Shown here one piece after another: positions 6,484 to 14,638 of a DNA stretch of 30,287 bases. The notes under the pieces are model-generated. The model was not told the origin of the DNA. It saw only the letters and a program-made list of their open reading frames with translations, and ran no database searches. This stretch comes from SIG459 sp045538735 (GTDB lineage: Bacteria; Bacillota; Clostridia; Oscillospirales; Oscillospiraceae): positions 1-30,287 of the forward strand of contig JAZSRY010000008.1 in assembly GCA_045538735.1 (NCBI GenBank), in the 5' to 3' direction. The translations under genes were made by a program, and so were the position numbers. Within the stretch, counting starts at the first letter, position 1; each line of letters starts with the position of its first letter.

Positions 6484-6522
6484 AAAACTCCGACAGAGGA
6501 AAGCTCTGTCGGAGTTTTATAT
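6484..6522. terminator. Bidirectional terminator between convergent genes
   Basis: A perfect 15-bp stem AAAACTCCGACAGAG / CTCTGTCGGAGTTTT with loop GAAAG. T runs on both strands can end the orphan gene and the esterase gene. Confidence 0.9.
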
Positions 6523-6525
6523 TTC

Positions 6526-7485
6526 TTATTTCTGCGCTTTTCGCGCTTGATCGCGGCGGCGCATTGTTGCGGCAACGCCGGCATCATGCTCAGCGGTTTC
6601 GGGGGCAACATAGCCCATAAGCCACTTTGCGCAGAGATCCATCCATACGCTCAGCGCCATATGTTTATCGCTGCGGTAAGGTCCCACCCCTGCGGGTACA
6701 CCGGTGGCAAAGCCGTGCTCGCCGTTTTGGAATATATGCAGCTCATAGGGAATTCCCTTTTCCGCAAGGGCGCTTGCCATCTTCAGGGAGTGAAGCGCGG
6801 GAACAAGGCTGTCGTTGGCGGCGTGCACCATGAAAACAGGGGGAGTTTTATCACTGACGAAGTTATGAGGACTCAGCTCGTCGCACTGTTCGGGAGTCGG
6901 CGTCGGAGTACCGAAAATGGTCTTGTTGCCGCCCATCATAATGGAGTTTCCCGGCAGAGCGCCCGCCATATACTCCTCCTGATAGCGGTAATCGATGAGG
7001 GCATAGCCCAGCACAACGGCAAGGGGCTTGAAAACGCTGCTGTCCACGCCGAAATAATCGGCAAGGAAGCTCTCGTGCCAATGCACCGCCATATTGGCGC
7101 AGAGGTTTGCCCCCGCGGAAAAGCCTGCAAGGCTTATGCGTTCGGTGTCCACATGCCACTCCTTGGCGTGCTCCCGGATAATAAGGATGGCCTTCGCCAG
7201 ATCCAAAAGCTGGGCGGGATGGCGGGAATCTATATCTCCGCAGCGGGAGCCCACGGTGTATTCAAGGATAAAGGTCTGGTAGCCCTTGTCCGCAAAACGA
7301 AGGGCGGTGGTGTCCCCTTCCAGATCCACGGAACAGAAAAGATATGCCCCGCCGGGGCAGACGATGACGGCAGGCAGCGCCTCGCCCTCGCTCTCCTGCA
7401 TGGGCAGGGGGCTGCACTTTCTCAGCATAGTATAAAGTGCCACATCATCGCGGCCTTCCCAAAGAGGTATTCTTTCTGTTATCAT
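6526..7485 (-). CDS. Alpha/beta hydrolase, acetylesterase/lipase-like
   Basis: The 319-residue enzyme has the esterase pattern of the BD-FAE/Aes-like hydrolases. The oxyanion loop is VCPGGAY (42-48), the nucleophile elbow is GFSAG with Ser123, the likely acid is Asp225 in HAANDSLVP, and the base is His257 in GEHGF. No signal peptide is seen, so it should act in the cytoplasm, probably deacetylating imported oligosaccharides or small esters. The C-terminal tail from about 295 is charged and low in conservation. Start: ATG at 7483-7485 with GGAGGG just upstream. A TATAAT at 7515-7520 on the minus strand, with a weak -35 TTCACG, is a likely promoter. It is a single gene with no sugar-use genes beside it, so the substrate is unknown. 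Confidence 0.87.
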   Translation of the reverse strand: MITERIPLWEGRDDVALYTMLRKCSPLPMQESEGEALPAVIVCPGGAYLFCSVDLEGDTTALRFADKGYQTFILEYTVGSRCGDIDSRHPAQLLDLAKAILIIREHAKEWHVDTERISLAGFSAGANLCANMAVHWHESFLADYFGVDSSVFKPLAVVLGYALIDYRYQEEYMAGALPGNSIMMGGNKTIFGTPTPTPEQCDELSPHNFVSDKTPPVFMVHAANDSLVPALHSLKMASALAEKGIPYELHIFQNGEHGFATGVPAGVGPYRSDKHMALSVWMDLCAKWLMGYVAPETAEHDAGVAATMRRRDQARKAQK

Positions 7486-7597
7486 AAGTTTGCCCTCCCT
7501 TTTTCGATGGCTTGATTATAGCACATCTCCCCGCCGCCGTGAACAAAAGCTTTGCGTTAAGAAGGCAAAAATTTTCCCTGTCCTTTTGTATTCACTG

Positions 7598-7626
7598 TAG
7601 AAATGTCGAATTTCCTGTGATATACT
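7598..7626 (+). promoter_or_regulatory. Promoter of the DUF368-pssA pair
   Basis: TAGAAA, 17-base spacer, TATACT, with a TG-type extension just upstream of the -10 element (TGTGATATACT). Confidence 0.5.
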
Positions 7627-7659
7627 GTCATGTAATAGTTTTGTTCCGGAGGCTAATAC

Positions 7660-8451
7660 TTGAAAAACTTTCTCAAAGGGATAGTTGTTGGTATCGGCGG
7701 CATTGCTCCCGGTCTCAGCGGCTGTGTCCTTCTTATCATTTTCGGTCTTTATCAGAAAACCCTTGATGCTTTCGGGCATCTTTTCAAGGATATAAAGAAA
7801 AACGGCCGCTTCCTCCTTCCCCTGGTTTTGGGAATGGCTGTGGGCGTTTTGCTTTTCAGCAAAATCATCGATTTCTTCATGGGCAACTTCGAGATGCCCA
7901 CCCGCTTCTGCTTCCTCGGCCTCATCCTCGGCACTGTCCCCATGGTCTGGAAGGAGGTCAGAGAAAAGGGCTGCAAATGGTACCACTATGTTTGCATGGT
8001 TCTTTCTGCCGCCTTCGGCTTCTGGCTTTTCAGAGCAAACCCCCATCTTTTCCCCGAGGTCACCGACCCCAATGTGCTCCAGTCCATACTTCTTGGCATT
8101 GCGGTTGGCTTCACCGCAGTAATCCCCGGCTTTGACCCCACAGTTGTTCTCACCACCCTTGGCATTTACCGTATGTATGTCTCCGCGCTGGCGGATTTCG
8201 ATGTTTCCATACTGGCGCCCATGCTTATCGGTCTCGCCATAAGTCTTGTGGCCATCTCCCGCTTTATGACATTCCTTTTCAAGCGCTTTTACACCGCAAC
8301 CTACTCCGTCATCTTCGGCATTTTCATTTCAATGATACCCAATATGCTTAACAAAAGCTGCGTTTTGGGCTTCAACTGGGCATCCGCCATCTCCATCATT
8401 CTGCTTATTGCAGGCCTTTTTGTGTCTTATATTTTAGGGAAGAAGAGATAG
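7660..8451 (+). CDS. DUF368 membrane protein, PopT-like undecaprenyl phosphate translocase
   Basis: The 263-residue polytopic membrane protein shows the DUF368 signature near its N-terminus (GIGGIAPGLSG) and again in its second half (TAVIPGFDPT), an internal duplication, with about seven to eight hydrophobic segments. DUF368 proteins such as S. aureus PopT and V. cholerae VCA0040 have been reported to return undecaprenyl phosphate across the membrane for reuse in wall synthesis. I infer the same role here. The start is TTG at 7660, fixed by GGAGG at 7648-7652. pssA follows after 4 bases, so the two are co-transcribed, linking carrier-lipid recycling with phospholipid synthesis. Confidence 0.85.
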   Translation: MKNFLKGIVVGIGGIAPGLSGCVLLIIFGLYQKTLDAFGHLFKDIKKNGRFLLPLVLGMAVGVLLFSKIIDFFMGNFEMPTRFCFLGLILGTVPMVWKEVREKGCKWYHYVCMVLSAAFGFWLFRANPHLFPEVTDPNVLQSILLGIAVGFTAVIPGFDPTVVLTTLGIYRMYVSALADFDVSILAPMLIGLAISLVAISRFMTFLFKRFYTATYSVIFGIFISMIPNMLNKSCVLGFNWASAISIILLIAGLFVSYILGKKR

Positions 8452-8455
8452 ATTA

Positions 8456-9040
8456 ATGAAAAAATTCATCGGTTTTTATGACTACACCGTCATCCTCACC
8501 TATCTGAGCCTCGTCTCCGCCGTGCTTGGAATAAGCTTTGCCTCCCATGGCCATTTCACCGCCGCAATCCTCTGTCTGCTTGGTTCCGGTGTTTGCGACG
8601 CTTTTGACGGTATGGTCGCCCGCACGAAGAAAAACCGCAGCGAGGACGAAAAGAACTTCGGCATTCAGCTGGATTCCCTCTGCGATGTTGTCAGCTTTGG
8701 CGTTTTCCCCGCCTTTCTGTGCTACTGCATGGGCGTGAACGGAGTTTTCGGCTATATCTGCGTCTGCCTTTTTGCTCTCTGCGCTCTAATCCGTCTGGCA
8801 TTTTTCAATGTTCTGGAAGCCAAGCGCCAGCAGGTTGAAGATGGCTGCAACAAGTTCTACCGCGGTCTCCCCGTAACCTCCATCTCCATCATTTTCCCTG
8901 TGCTTTATCTTCTCCGCGGTCTTTTCAGCGCCGCCGTCTTCGCTGGCATCCTCCACGGCATGCTCCTTGTTGTGGCATTTTTGTTCGTCCTTGATATTCA
9001 GGTCAAAAAATTTGACATCAGCAAGCTCTTCAGAAAATAA
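8456..9040 (+). CDS. pssA: CDP-diacylglycerol-serine O-phosphatidyltransferase
   Basis: This is a 194-residue integral membrane enzyme of the CDP-alcohol phosphatidyltransferase family. The catalytic motif is present: Asp48, Asp51-Gly52, Ala55-Arg56, Gly69, Asp73 and Asp77 (D..DG..AR, 12 residues, G...D...D). The 12-residue gap before the glycine is longer than the usual 8 but is common in bacterial type II phosphatidylserine synthases. It would transfer phosphatidyl from CDP-diacylglycerol to serine, giving phosphatidylserine. No psd decarboxylase gene is beside it. Other CDP-alcohol substrates cannot be excluded from sequence alone. It is the second gene of the operon with the DUF368 gene and is closed by the terminator at 9045. 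Confidence 0.85.
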   Translation: MKKFIGFYDYTVILTYLSLVSAVLGISFASHGHFTAAILCLLGSGVCDAFDGMVARTKKNRSEDEKNFGIQLDSLCDVVSFGVFPAFLCYCMGVNGVFGYICVCLFALCALIRLAFFNVLEAKRQQVEDGCNKFYRGLPVTSISIIFPVLYLLRGLFSAAVFAGILHGMLLVVAFLFVLDIQVKKFDISKLFRK

Positions 9041-9044
9041 ATTC

Positions 9045-9076
9045 AAAGCCGTCTTCGTTTTGAAGACGGCTTTTTA
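9045..9076 (+). terminator. Intrinsic terminator after pssA
   Basis: AAAGCCGTCTTC / GAAGACGGCTTT, loop GTTTT, then TTTATTTT. Confidence 0.9.
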
Positions 9077-9100
9077 TTTTGTCTGTATTCTCGGGCAGGC

Positions 9101-9129
9101 TTTACTCCCGCTGCAAACTGCGCTATAAT
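9101..9129 (+). promoter_or_regulatory. Promoter of the protein tyrosine phosphatase gene
   Basis: TTTACT, 17-base spacer, TATAAT. It places the transcript start downstream of an earlier in-frame start at 9079. Confidence 0.65.
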
Positions 9130-9153
9130 ACCCACGAAAGCGAGGCTTCAGCT

Positions 9154-9606
9154 ATGCACAAAATTTTATTCGTATGCCACGGGAATATCTGCAGAAGTCC
9201 CATGGCGGAATTTATAATGAAGGATATGGTGAAAAAGGCGGGGATTGCCGAAGATTTCGAGATTGCCTCCGCCGCCGTCAGCGCCGAGGAGATTGGCAAC
9301 AGTGTTTACCCTCCCGCCCGCCGCAAGCTTGCCGAGCACGGCATAAACTGCGCCGGCAAAACCGCAAGGCAAATGAGCGCCGCCGACTACCGCTATTATG
9401 ACCTTCTCATCTGCATGGACGGCAGCAATCTCCGCCGGATGCAGCGCATATGCGGCGGCGACAGCCAGAGCAAAATGCATCTGCTTATGGATTTCACATC
9501 CCGCCCCGGAGATGTTGCCGACCCCTGGTACACCGGAGATTTTCAGGAAACATGGGATGATGTTTCCGAAGGCTGCAGCGGACTTATCCGCCATTTGGGC
9601 TATTAA
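9154..9606 (+). CDS. Low-molecular-weight protein tyrosine phosphatase
   Basis: The 150-residue cytoplasmic enzyme carries the P-loop VCHGNICRS, with nucleophile Cys8 and Arg14, and the general-acid loop DPWYTGDF with Asp123. This is the full set for the arsenate reductase-like/LMW-PTP fold. It should hydrolyse phosphotyrosine on proteins; in Firmicutes these enzymes often oppose BY-kinases or act in stress responses. No kinase or capsule gene is near. The ATG at 9154 is preferred because the promoter sits at 9101-9129 and the family starts just before the P-loop strand. It is monocistronic with a terminator at 9614. Confidence 0.92.
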   Translation: MHKILFVCHGNICRSPMAEFIMKDMVKKAGIAEDFEIASAAVSAEEIGNSVYPPARRKLAEHGINCAGKTARQMSAADYRYYDLLICMDGSNLRRMQRICGGDSQSKMHLLMDFTSRPGDVADPWYTGDFQETWDDVSEGCSGLIRHLGY

Positions 9607-9613
9607 CAGAAAT

Positions 9614-9648
9614 ACCCTGCACCAATGTGTGGCGCAGGGTGTTTTTTA
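9614..9648 (+). terminator. Terminator after the phosphatase gene
   Basis: ACCCTGC / GCAGGGT stem followed by GTTTTTTAT. It overlaps the stop codon of the convergent transporter gene. Confidence 0.7.
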
Positions 9649-10914
9649 TGCTCCGTAGAATATCCAGATATAAATATATGCCGGGATTATAGCTGCCAGA
9701 GTGAAGGGGATGCCGATGCGCATAAAGTCGCTGTTTTTCACCTCATAGCCCTCCTTGCGGAGAATTCCGATGCCGGTGATATTGGCGCTTGCGCCCACGG
9801 GGGTCAGGTTGCCGCCCAAAGTTGCGCCGGAGAGAAGACCGAAGTACAAAACGGTGGGGTCAACGCCGAGGGCGGCGGCAATGCCCTGAACTACAGGCAG
9901 CATGGTTGCAACATAGGGGATATTGTCAATGAAGGCAGAGATGATAACGCTGGCCCAGACGATGATGGTATAGATAAGGAAGAGGTTTCCTCCGCCAACC
10001 TTGGTGAAGAGCTGTGCGACCGCCTCCACAACGCCCATTTCGGAGATGCCGCCAACGACGATGAAGAGGCCGAAGAGCAGCAGCACAGTCTGGTAGTCGA
10101 TTTCCTTTATGGGAGAGATGAAGCCCTTGAAGCTCTTTTTGCGGATTGCGTTATACACAGCGCCGATAAGCATAAGTGCGGTGCAGATGATACCGTTTGT
10201 GAGAGCGGGACGAGAGGGGAAGAGGGAAGCCACAATGAGCAGCACAACCGTTGCCAGCAAAAGCACGGTGGGGACATAGTCCTCAACAACGGTTCTCTTG
10301 CCCGCCTCAACGGGAGCTGTTTCCTTGCGGAAGAGGATAAGCAGGATGATTGCGGAGATGACTGCGCCAAGCTCAACGGCAAAGAATATACTGGGCTTGC
10401 CCTGATACACGAAGAAGTCATTGAAGCTCATGTCGGCGTAGCCGCCGAGAAGGATGCTGGTGGTGTCGCCCACCAAAGTTGCTGCGCCCTGCAGGTTGGA
10501 GGACACGGCAATGGAGATAATCATGGGCACGGGGTTGAGATTCAGTCTTTTTGCCATAGCCATGGCAATGGGGGCTATCATCAGCACGGTTGCCACGTTG
10601 TCGATGAAGGCAGACACAATTCCGGCGAAAAGGGAGAGAATTACAATTGCCCATTTGACATTTCTGACTCTTTCAACAATGATATCAGAGAGCAGAAAAG
10701 GCATCTTGGACTCTATAACAAGAGCTACGGTGCCCATAGTTCCGGCGATCATAAGGAGCACGTTGAAGTCTATATACTCCATCAGCTTGCCGAAGGGCAT
10801 CATACCGCTGACAACAAATATCGCGGCGGAAACAAGGGCGATAACAGGTCTCCACTTCTGGAAAGTCAGCATAAGGACATAGGTGAGCGCAAACAGTATT
10901 ATGGCAAAAAGCAT
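9646..10914 (-). CDS. ArsB/NhaD-type ion transporter
   Basis: The 422-residue polytopic membrane protein belongs to the ion transporter superfamily that includes ArsB, NhaD and citrate carriers. The two-fold repeat is visible: SAFIDNVATVLMIAPIA in the first half and SAFIDNIPYVATMLPVV in the second. Each is the re-entrant/unwound helix with Asp-Asn, and GATLGGNLTPVGASANI follows the second. NhaD-like Na+/H+ exchange or export of an oxyanion are both possible. No ars genes are adjacent, which favours cation/proton exchange or an uncharacterised anion. Start: ATG at 10912-10914, chosen over the TTG four codons earlier because GGAGG lies at 10920-10924, inside that extension. Its -10 element lies inside an inverted repeat. 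Confidence 0.88.
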   Translation of the reverse strand: MLFAIILFALTYVLMLTFQKWRPVIALVSAAIFVVSGMMPFGKLMEYIDFNVLLMIAGTMGTVALVIESKMPFLLSDIIVERVRNVKWAIVILSLFAGIVSAFIDNVATVLMIAPIAMAMAKRLNLNPVPMIISIAVSSNLQGAATLVGDTTSILLGGYADMSFNDFFVYQGKPSIFFAVELGAVISAIILLILFRKETAPVEAGKRTVVEDYVPTVLLLATVVLLIVASLFPSRPALTNGIICTALMLIGAVYNAIRKKSFKGFISPIKEIDYQTVLLLFGLFIVVGGISEMGVVEAVAQLFTKVGGGNLFLIYTIIVWASVIISAFIDNIPYVATMLPVVQGIAAALGVDPTVLYFGLLSGATLGGNLTPVGASANITGIGILRKEGYEVKNSDFMRIGIPFTLAAIIPAYIYIWIFYGA

Positions 10915-10938
10915 TTTGTCCTCCAAGAATAATATTAC

Positions 10939-10973
10939 ATGTAGATTAGACTACATTTTATTCTTTCCCACAA
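10939..10973 (-). promoter_or_regulatory. Promoter with inverted repeat over the -10 element
   Basis: On the minus strand TTGTGG, 17-base spacer, TCTAAT. The -10 hexamer (10945-10950) is exactly the spacer of a perfect inverted repeat ATGTAG-N6-CTACAT (10939-10956). This is a good candidate operator for the transporter gene, though no regulator gene is adjacent. Confidence 0.45.
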
Positions 10974-11021
10974 GTTAAGCATTCCTGTAAATCCGTTAAA
11001 AAAGCGTTAAGTTTATTCCTC

Positions 11022-11049
11022 TTGAAAAGAATGGTAAAGCGGTTATAAT
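11022..11049 (+). promoter_or_regulatory. Promoter of uvrB
   Basis: TTGAAA, 16-base spacer, TATAAT. No clear LexA-type operator was recognised around it. Confidence 0.65.
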
Positions 11050-11083
11050 GAAATTGAAAAAACTATCCCTGCAGGAGGCCGCC

Positions 11084-13045
11084 ATGCCCGAATTCAAGGT
11101 AAAAAGTGAATACTCACCCTCCGGCGACCAGCCCGAGGCTATCGCCGAGCTTGCCGACGGCATCAAAAGCGGTCTGAAAGAGCAGGTGCTTCTGGGTGTT
11201 ACAGGCTCCGGCAAGACCTACACCATGGCAAAGGTCATTGAGGCCGTGCAGCGCCCCACTCTGGTGCTGGCTCACAACAAGACCCTTGCCGCCCAGCTTT
11301 GCAGCGAGTTCCGGGAATTTTTCCCCGATAACGCCGTGGAGTACTTTGTATCCTACTACGACTATTACCAGCCCGAGGCCTATATCCCCAGCACGGACAC
11401 CTTCATTGAAAAGGACGCCAGCATAAACGAGGAGATAGACCGCCTCCGCCTTGCTGCCACCGCCTCTTTGCTGGAGCGGCGGGATGTTATCGTTGTGGCC
11501 TCCGTCAGCTGCATTTACGGTTTGGGCGAACCTGACGATTTTGAAAAGATGATGGTGACCCTCCGCGTTGGGGCAGAGCTTCCCATGGAGGAGCTTTTCC
11601 ACCGCCTCATAGACATACGCTATGAGCGCAACGATATTGCCTTCGAGCGCAACATGTTCCGTGTCCGTGGCGACACCGTGGAGCTTTGGCCCGCCTATTG
11701 GGCGGAAAGCGCCCTCCGCGTTGAATATTTCGGGGACGAGATAGAGCGCATCAGCGAGATAAACCCCGTCACGGGCAAGGCTATCCGCTATCTCCAGACC
11801 ATCCCCGTCTGGCCCGCCAGCCACTATGTAACCACCCACGAGAAGATGGAGCGGGCTGCCCGTGAGATACGCAAAGAATGCGAGGAGCGGGTAGAATACT
11901 TCAAAAGTCAGGGTAAGCTCATAGAGGCTCAGCGCATTGCCGAGCGCACCAACTATGACCTTGAAATGATGACTGAGCTGGGCTACTGCTCCGGCATTGA
12001 AAACTACAGCCGTATAATCTCAGGCAGAAGCGAGGGCTCTCCCCCTATGACTCTGCTGGACTACTTCCCCGATGACTTCATAATGTTCGTCGATGAAAGC
12101 CATGTGACCCTTCCTCAGGTTCGCGCTATGTATAACGGCGACAGGGCAAGAAAGGAAGCCCTTGTGAATTTCGGCTTCCGCCTCCCCTCCGCCTTCGATA
12201 ACCGCCCTCTGAAATTCCCCGAATTTCAGCAGCGCCTCAATCAGGTGACCTATGTTTCCGCCACCCCCGGCGATTTTGAAAAGGAAAGGGCGGAGCGCAT
12301 TGCCGAGCAGATCATCCGCCCCACCGGACTCACTGACCCGGAAATTTCCGTCCGTCCCACGGAAAACCAGATTGACGACCTTATTGAGGAAATTCATAAG
12401 CGCACTTCCCGCTCTCAGCGCACACTGGTCACAACCCTCACCAAGCGCATGGCTGAGGATCTTACTTCTTATCTCACCAACGCAGGCATACGCTGCCGCT
12501 ATATGCACCACGATATCGACGCCATGCAGCGCATGGAGATAATCCGGGACCTGCGTCTGGGAGAATTCGATGTGCTTATAGGCATAAATCTCCTTCGCGA
12601 AGGTCTTGACCTGCCCGAGGTCAGCCTTGTTGCCATTCTTGACGCGGACAAGGAGGGCTTCCTCCGCAGCGAGACCAGCCTTATCCAGACTATTGGCCGC
12701 GCCGCAAGAAACGCGGAGGGTCTTGTTATCATGTATGCAGATACGGTGACGGGCAGCATGCGCCGCGCCATTGGCGAGACCGAGCGCCGCCGCAAAAAGC
12801 AGCAGGAATATAACCGTATTCACGGCATCACTCCCAAAACCGTCATCAAGGGTGTCCGTGAGCTTATGGATATCTCCGCGCCCCCCTCTGCCAAGGGCAA
12901 AAGCGGCGTGAAGATGACGGAAAAAGAGCGCAAGGCCGAGATAGAGCGGCTTGAAAAGAAGATGAAGGAAGCGGCAAAAATGCTGGAATTCGAAATTGCC
13001 GCCCAGCTTCGCGACCGCATAATCACGCTGAAAGGCGAGAAATGA
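11084..13045 (+). CDS. uvrB: Excinuclease ABC subunit B
   Basis: The 653-residue DNA repair helicase UvrB is close to the family length of about 660-670. It has the Walker A GVTGSGKT (38-45), the DNA-clamping beta-hairpin YYDYYQPEAYIP (91-102), the DEx box FVDESH, helicase motif region GINLLREGLDLPE, motif VI QTIGRAARN, and a C-terminal UVR domain (EIAAQLRDRI) that binds UvrC. In nucleotide excision repair UvrB receives damage from UvrA and loads UvrC. The start at 11084 has AGGAGG at 11073-11078; the promoter at 11022-11049 excludes the earlier ATG at 11048. uvrA, the usual partner gene, is not next to it. Instead the stop overlaps the start of a MATE exporter gene by 4 bases (ATGA). Confidence 0.97.
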   Translation: MPEFKVKSEYSPSGDQPEAIAELADGIKSGLKEQVLLGVTGSGKTYTMAKVIEAVQRPTLVLAHNKTLAAQLCSEFREFFPDNAVEYFVSYYDYYQPEAYIPSTDTFIEKDASINEEIDRLRLAATASLLERRDVIVVASVSCIYGLGEPDDFEKMMVTLRVGAELPMEELFHRLIDIRYERNDIAFERNMFRVRGDTVELWPAYWAESALRVEYFGDEIERISEINPVTGKAIRYLQTIPVWPASHYVTTHEKMERAAREIRKECEERVEYFKSQGKLIEAQRIAERTNYDLEMMTELGYCSGIENYSRIISGRSEGSPPMTLLDYFPDDFIMFVDESHVTLPQVRAMYNGDRARKEALVNFGFRLPSAFDNRPLKFPEFQQRLNQVTYVSATPGDFEKERAERIAEQIIRPTGLTDPEISVRPTENQIDDLIEEIHKRTSRSQRTLVTTLTKRMAEDLTSYLTNAGIRCRYMHHDIDAMQRMEIIRDLRLGEFDVLIGINLLREGLDLPEVSLVAILDADKEGFLRSETSLIQTIGRAARNAEGLVIMYADTVTGSMRRAIGETERRRKKQQEYNRIHGITPKTVIKGVRELMDISAPPSAKGKSGVKMTEKERKAEIERLEKKMKEAAKMLEFEIAAQLRDRIITLKGEK

Positions 13046-14403
13046 AAGAAATAAAAAATGACTTCACAAAAGGCGAGGTTTGGCACGTTATAATGCGAAT
13101 GGCGCTGCCGCTGATGCTGGCGCAGCTCGTGAATGTGCTCTACTCCGTTGTGGACAGGATGTATATAGGCCATATTCCCCATGTGGGCAGCCTGGCGCTG
13201 ACGGGAATGGGTCTTTGCATGCCCATAGTAAGCATAGTTATAGCCTTTGCCAGTCTTTGCGGCACGGGCGGCGGGCCTCTTTGCTCCATAGCAAGAGGCG
13301 AGGGCAAAAAGCGGCACGCAGAAGAGATAATGGGTAACTGCTTCACCTTGCTCCTCATCTTCGGTGTATGCCTCACGCTGCTTCTGGAAATTTTCGCAGA
13401 GCCCATTCTCTTTGCCTTCGGAGCAAGCGAAGCCACCATTCCCTACGCCGAGGAATATGCGCGCATATACCTTTTGGGCACCGTTTTCGTTATGATAAGT
13501 CTGGGTATGAACCACTTTATTAACGCTCAGGGCTTTGCCACCATGGGAATGCTTACCGTTGCCATAGGCGCAGTTGTGAATATAGTCCTTGACCCTATAT
13601 TCATCTTCGTTTTCCATATGGGTATCGCGGGAGCTGCCCTTGCAACGGTGATAGCACAGGCGGTCTCCGCCTTTTGGGCTCTCTCCTTTCTCCTCGGAAA
13701 GAGAGCCATACTGGACTTCAGGCTGAAAAATATGCTGCTGAAAGCCTCTCTTGTATGGCGCATTCTTGCGCTGGGTGTGACGGGCTTTATAATGAGCATC
13801 ACCAATGCCCTTGTCCAGACCGCCTGCAACAAACAGCTTCAGCTTTTCGGCGGCGACAGCTATGTGGGCGCGATGACAATAATAAATTCCATCCGCGAGC
13901 TTACCTTTATGGCAGCCCACGGTCTCACCGCGGGAGCTCAGCCGGTGTTGGGCTATAACTACGGGGCAGGGGCTTTTTCGAGAGTTAAAAAAGGCATACG
14001 CTTTGTCTCCGCCGCAAGCCTTGTATATGGCTTTGCAGTTTGGCTTGCAGTTATGCTCATTCCCCGCACCATGGCTTCCATATTCTCTTCCGATTCCCTG
14101 CTTCTTGATGCGGCGGAAAAAGCCATGCGCATATATTTCTGCGGCTTCTTCCTTATGGCGCTGCAGCTTGCGGGTCAGTGCGTTTTCGTGGGTCTGGGCA
14201 AGAGCAGGCAGGCCGTTTTCTTCTCATTGCTCCGCAAAGCCGTCATCGTCACTCCTTTGGTGTTCCTGCTCCCCTATATTCCCGCTTTGGGTGTCCACGG
14301 CGTTTTCTGGTCTGAACCCATCAGCGACCTTATAGGTGGCGGTGCCTGCTTCATAACCATGTATTTCACGGTATATAAAAAGCTGCCTCAAGAAATTTCT
14401 TGA
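13042..14403 (+). CDS. MATE family efflux transporter
   Basis: The 453-residue protein has twelve predicted membrane helices in two similar halves and resembles the MepA/DinF-type branch of the MATE family (LAQLVNVLYSVVDRMYIG near the N-terminus, AHGLTAGAQPVLGYNYGAG in the second half). It should export drugs or metabolites by Na+ or H+ antiport. Its ATG overlaps the uvrB stop (13042-13045), so it is translationally coupled to a DNA repair gene; this recalls dinF in the lexA-dinF operon of E. coli, a known SOS-linked MATE exporter. Its substrate is unknown. The promoter of the next operon overlaps its stop codon. Confidence 0.92.
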   Translation: MKEIKNDFTKGEVWHVIMRMALPLMLAQLVNVLYSVVDRMYIGHIPHVGSLALTGMGLCMPIVSIVIAFASLCGTGGGPLCSIARGEGKKRHAEEIMGNCFTLLLIFGVCLTLLLEIFAEPILFAFGASEATIPYAEEYARIYLLGTVFVMISLGMNHFINAQGFATMGMLTVAIGAVVNIVLDPIFIFVFHMGIAGAALATVIAQAVSAFWALSFLLGKRAILDFRLKNMLLKASLVWRILALGVTGFIMSITNALVQTACNKQLQLFGGDSYVGAMTIINSIRELTFMAAHGLTAGAQPVLGYNYGAGAFSRVKKGIRFVSAASLVYGFAVWLAVMLIPRTMASIFSSDSLLLDAAEKAMRIYFCGFFLMALQLAGQCVFVGLGKSRQAVFFSLLRKAVIVTPLVFLLPYIPALGVHGVFWSEPISDLIGGGACFITMYFTVYKKLPQEIS

Positions 14404-14428
14404 CTTTTTTAATTTTTGGGTTTACATT
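14400..14428 (+). promoter_or_regulatory. Promoter of the FecCD-type importer operon
   Basis: TTGACT, 17-base spacer, TACATT. It overlaps the MATE stop codon and gives a leader of about 200 bases before the permease start. Confidence 0.6.
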
Positions 14429-14433
14429 TTATC

Positions 14434-14622
14434 CAATGAAATATTGATGCTTTCGAGTCGTTTCACCTAAGGGCTTTCGGGTCTATGGCGGACGACCGGA
14501 GTCATACCGGAAACAGTATGGCTTTCACGTTTTGAGAAGGAAGCGGTTTTCCCCCCGTGGGGAATAAATAAACCATCTAAGCCGGGTGCTTTCTCTCAAA
14601 AGAAAGCACCCGGCTTTTATTT
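14434..14622 (+). promoter_or_regulatory. Structured leader with terminator/antiterminator: candidate riboswitch
   Basis: Visible pairings are as follows. A closing stem joins GCTTTC (14449-14454) with GGAAGC (14539-14544). Inside it is GTCGT/ACGAC (14457-14461 with 14492-14496). A perfect 8-bp hairpin AGTCATAC/GTATGGCT (14500-14523) has loop CGGAAACA. Downstream, TTTTGAGAAGGAAGC (14530-14544) can instead pair with GCTTTCTCTCAAAA (14588-14601), 14 pairs with one bulge, which would break the terminator at 14579. The closing stem uses the same GGAAGC. Ligand binding that stabilises the closing stem would therefore release the terminator, an OFF switch fitting a nutrient importer. It lacks the B12 box, the Moco, FMN, TPP, NiCo and M-box motifs I know. 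The ligand is unknown. Confidence 0.6.
14579..14622 (+). terminator. Intrinsic terminator inside the leader
   Basis: A perfect 16-bp stem AAGCCGGGTGCTTTCT / AGAAAGCACCCGGCTT, loop CTCAAA, then TTATTTGTT. It stands 17 bases before the permease ATG, so it must be read through for expression. Confidence 0.9.
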
Positions 14623-14638
14623 GTTGCAGGAGTCAGTT

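Noticed and set aside
9625..10932. 435-codon open frame opposite the ArsB/NhaD transporter
   Set aside because: Composition is Asp/Gly/His rich without any family pattern; the minus strand encodes a clear transporter.
11048..11083. Earlier ATG for uvrB
   Set aside because: It overlaps the -10 element; AGGAGG directly precedes the ATG at 11084.
14434..14622. Cobalamin riboswitch or T-box
   Set aside because: No B12 box (GCCACTG-like) and no T-box sequence (AGGGTGGNACCGCG-like) can be found, although terminator control is clear.
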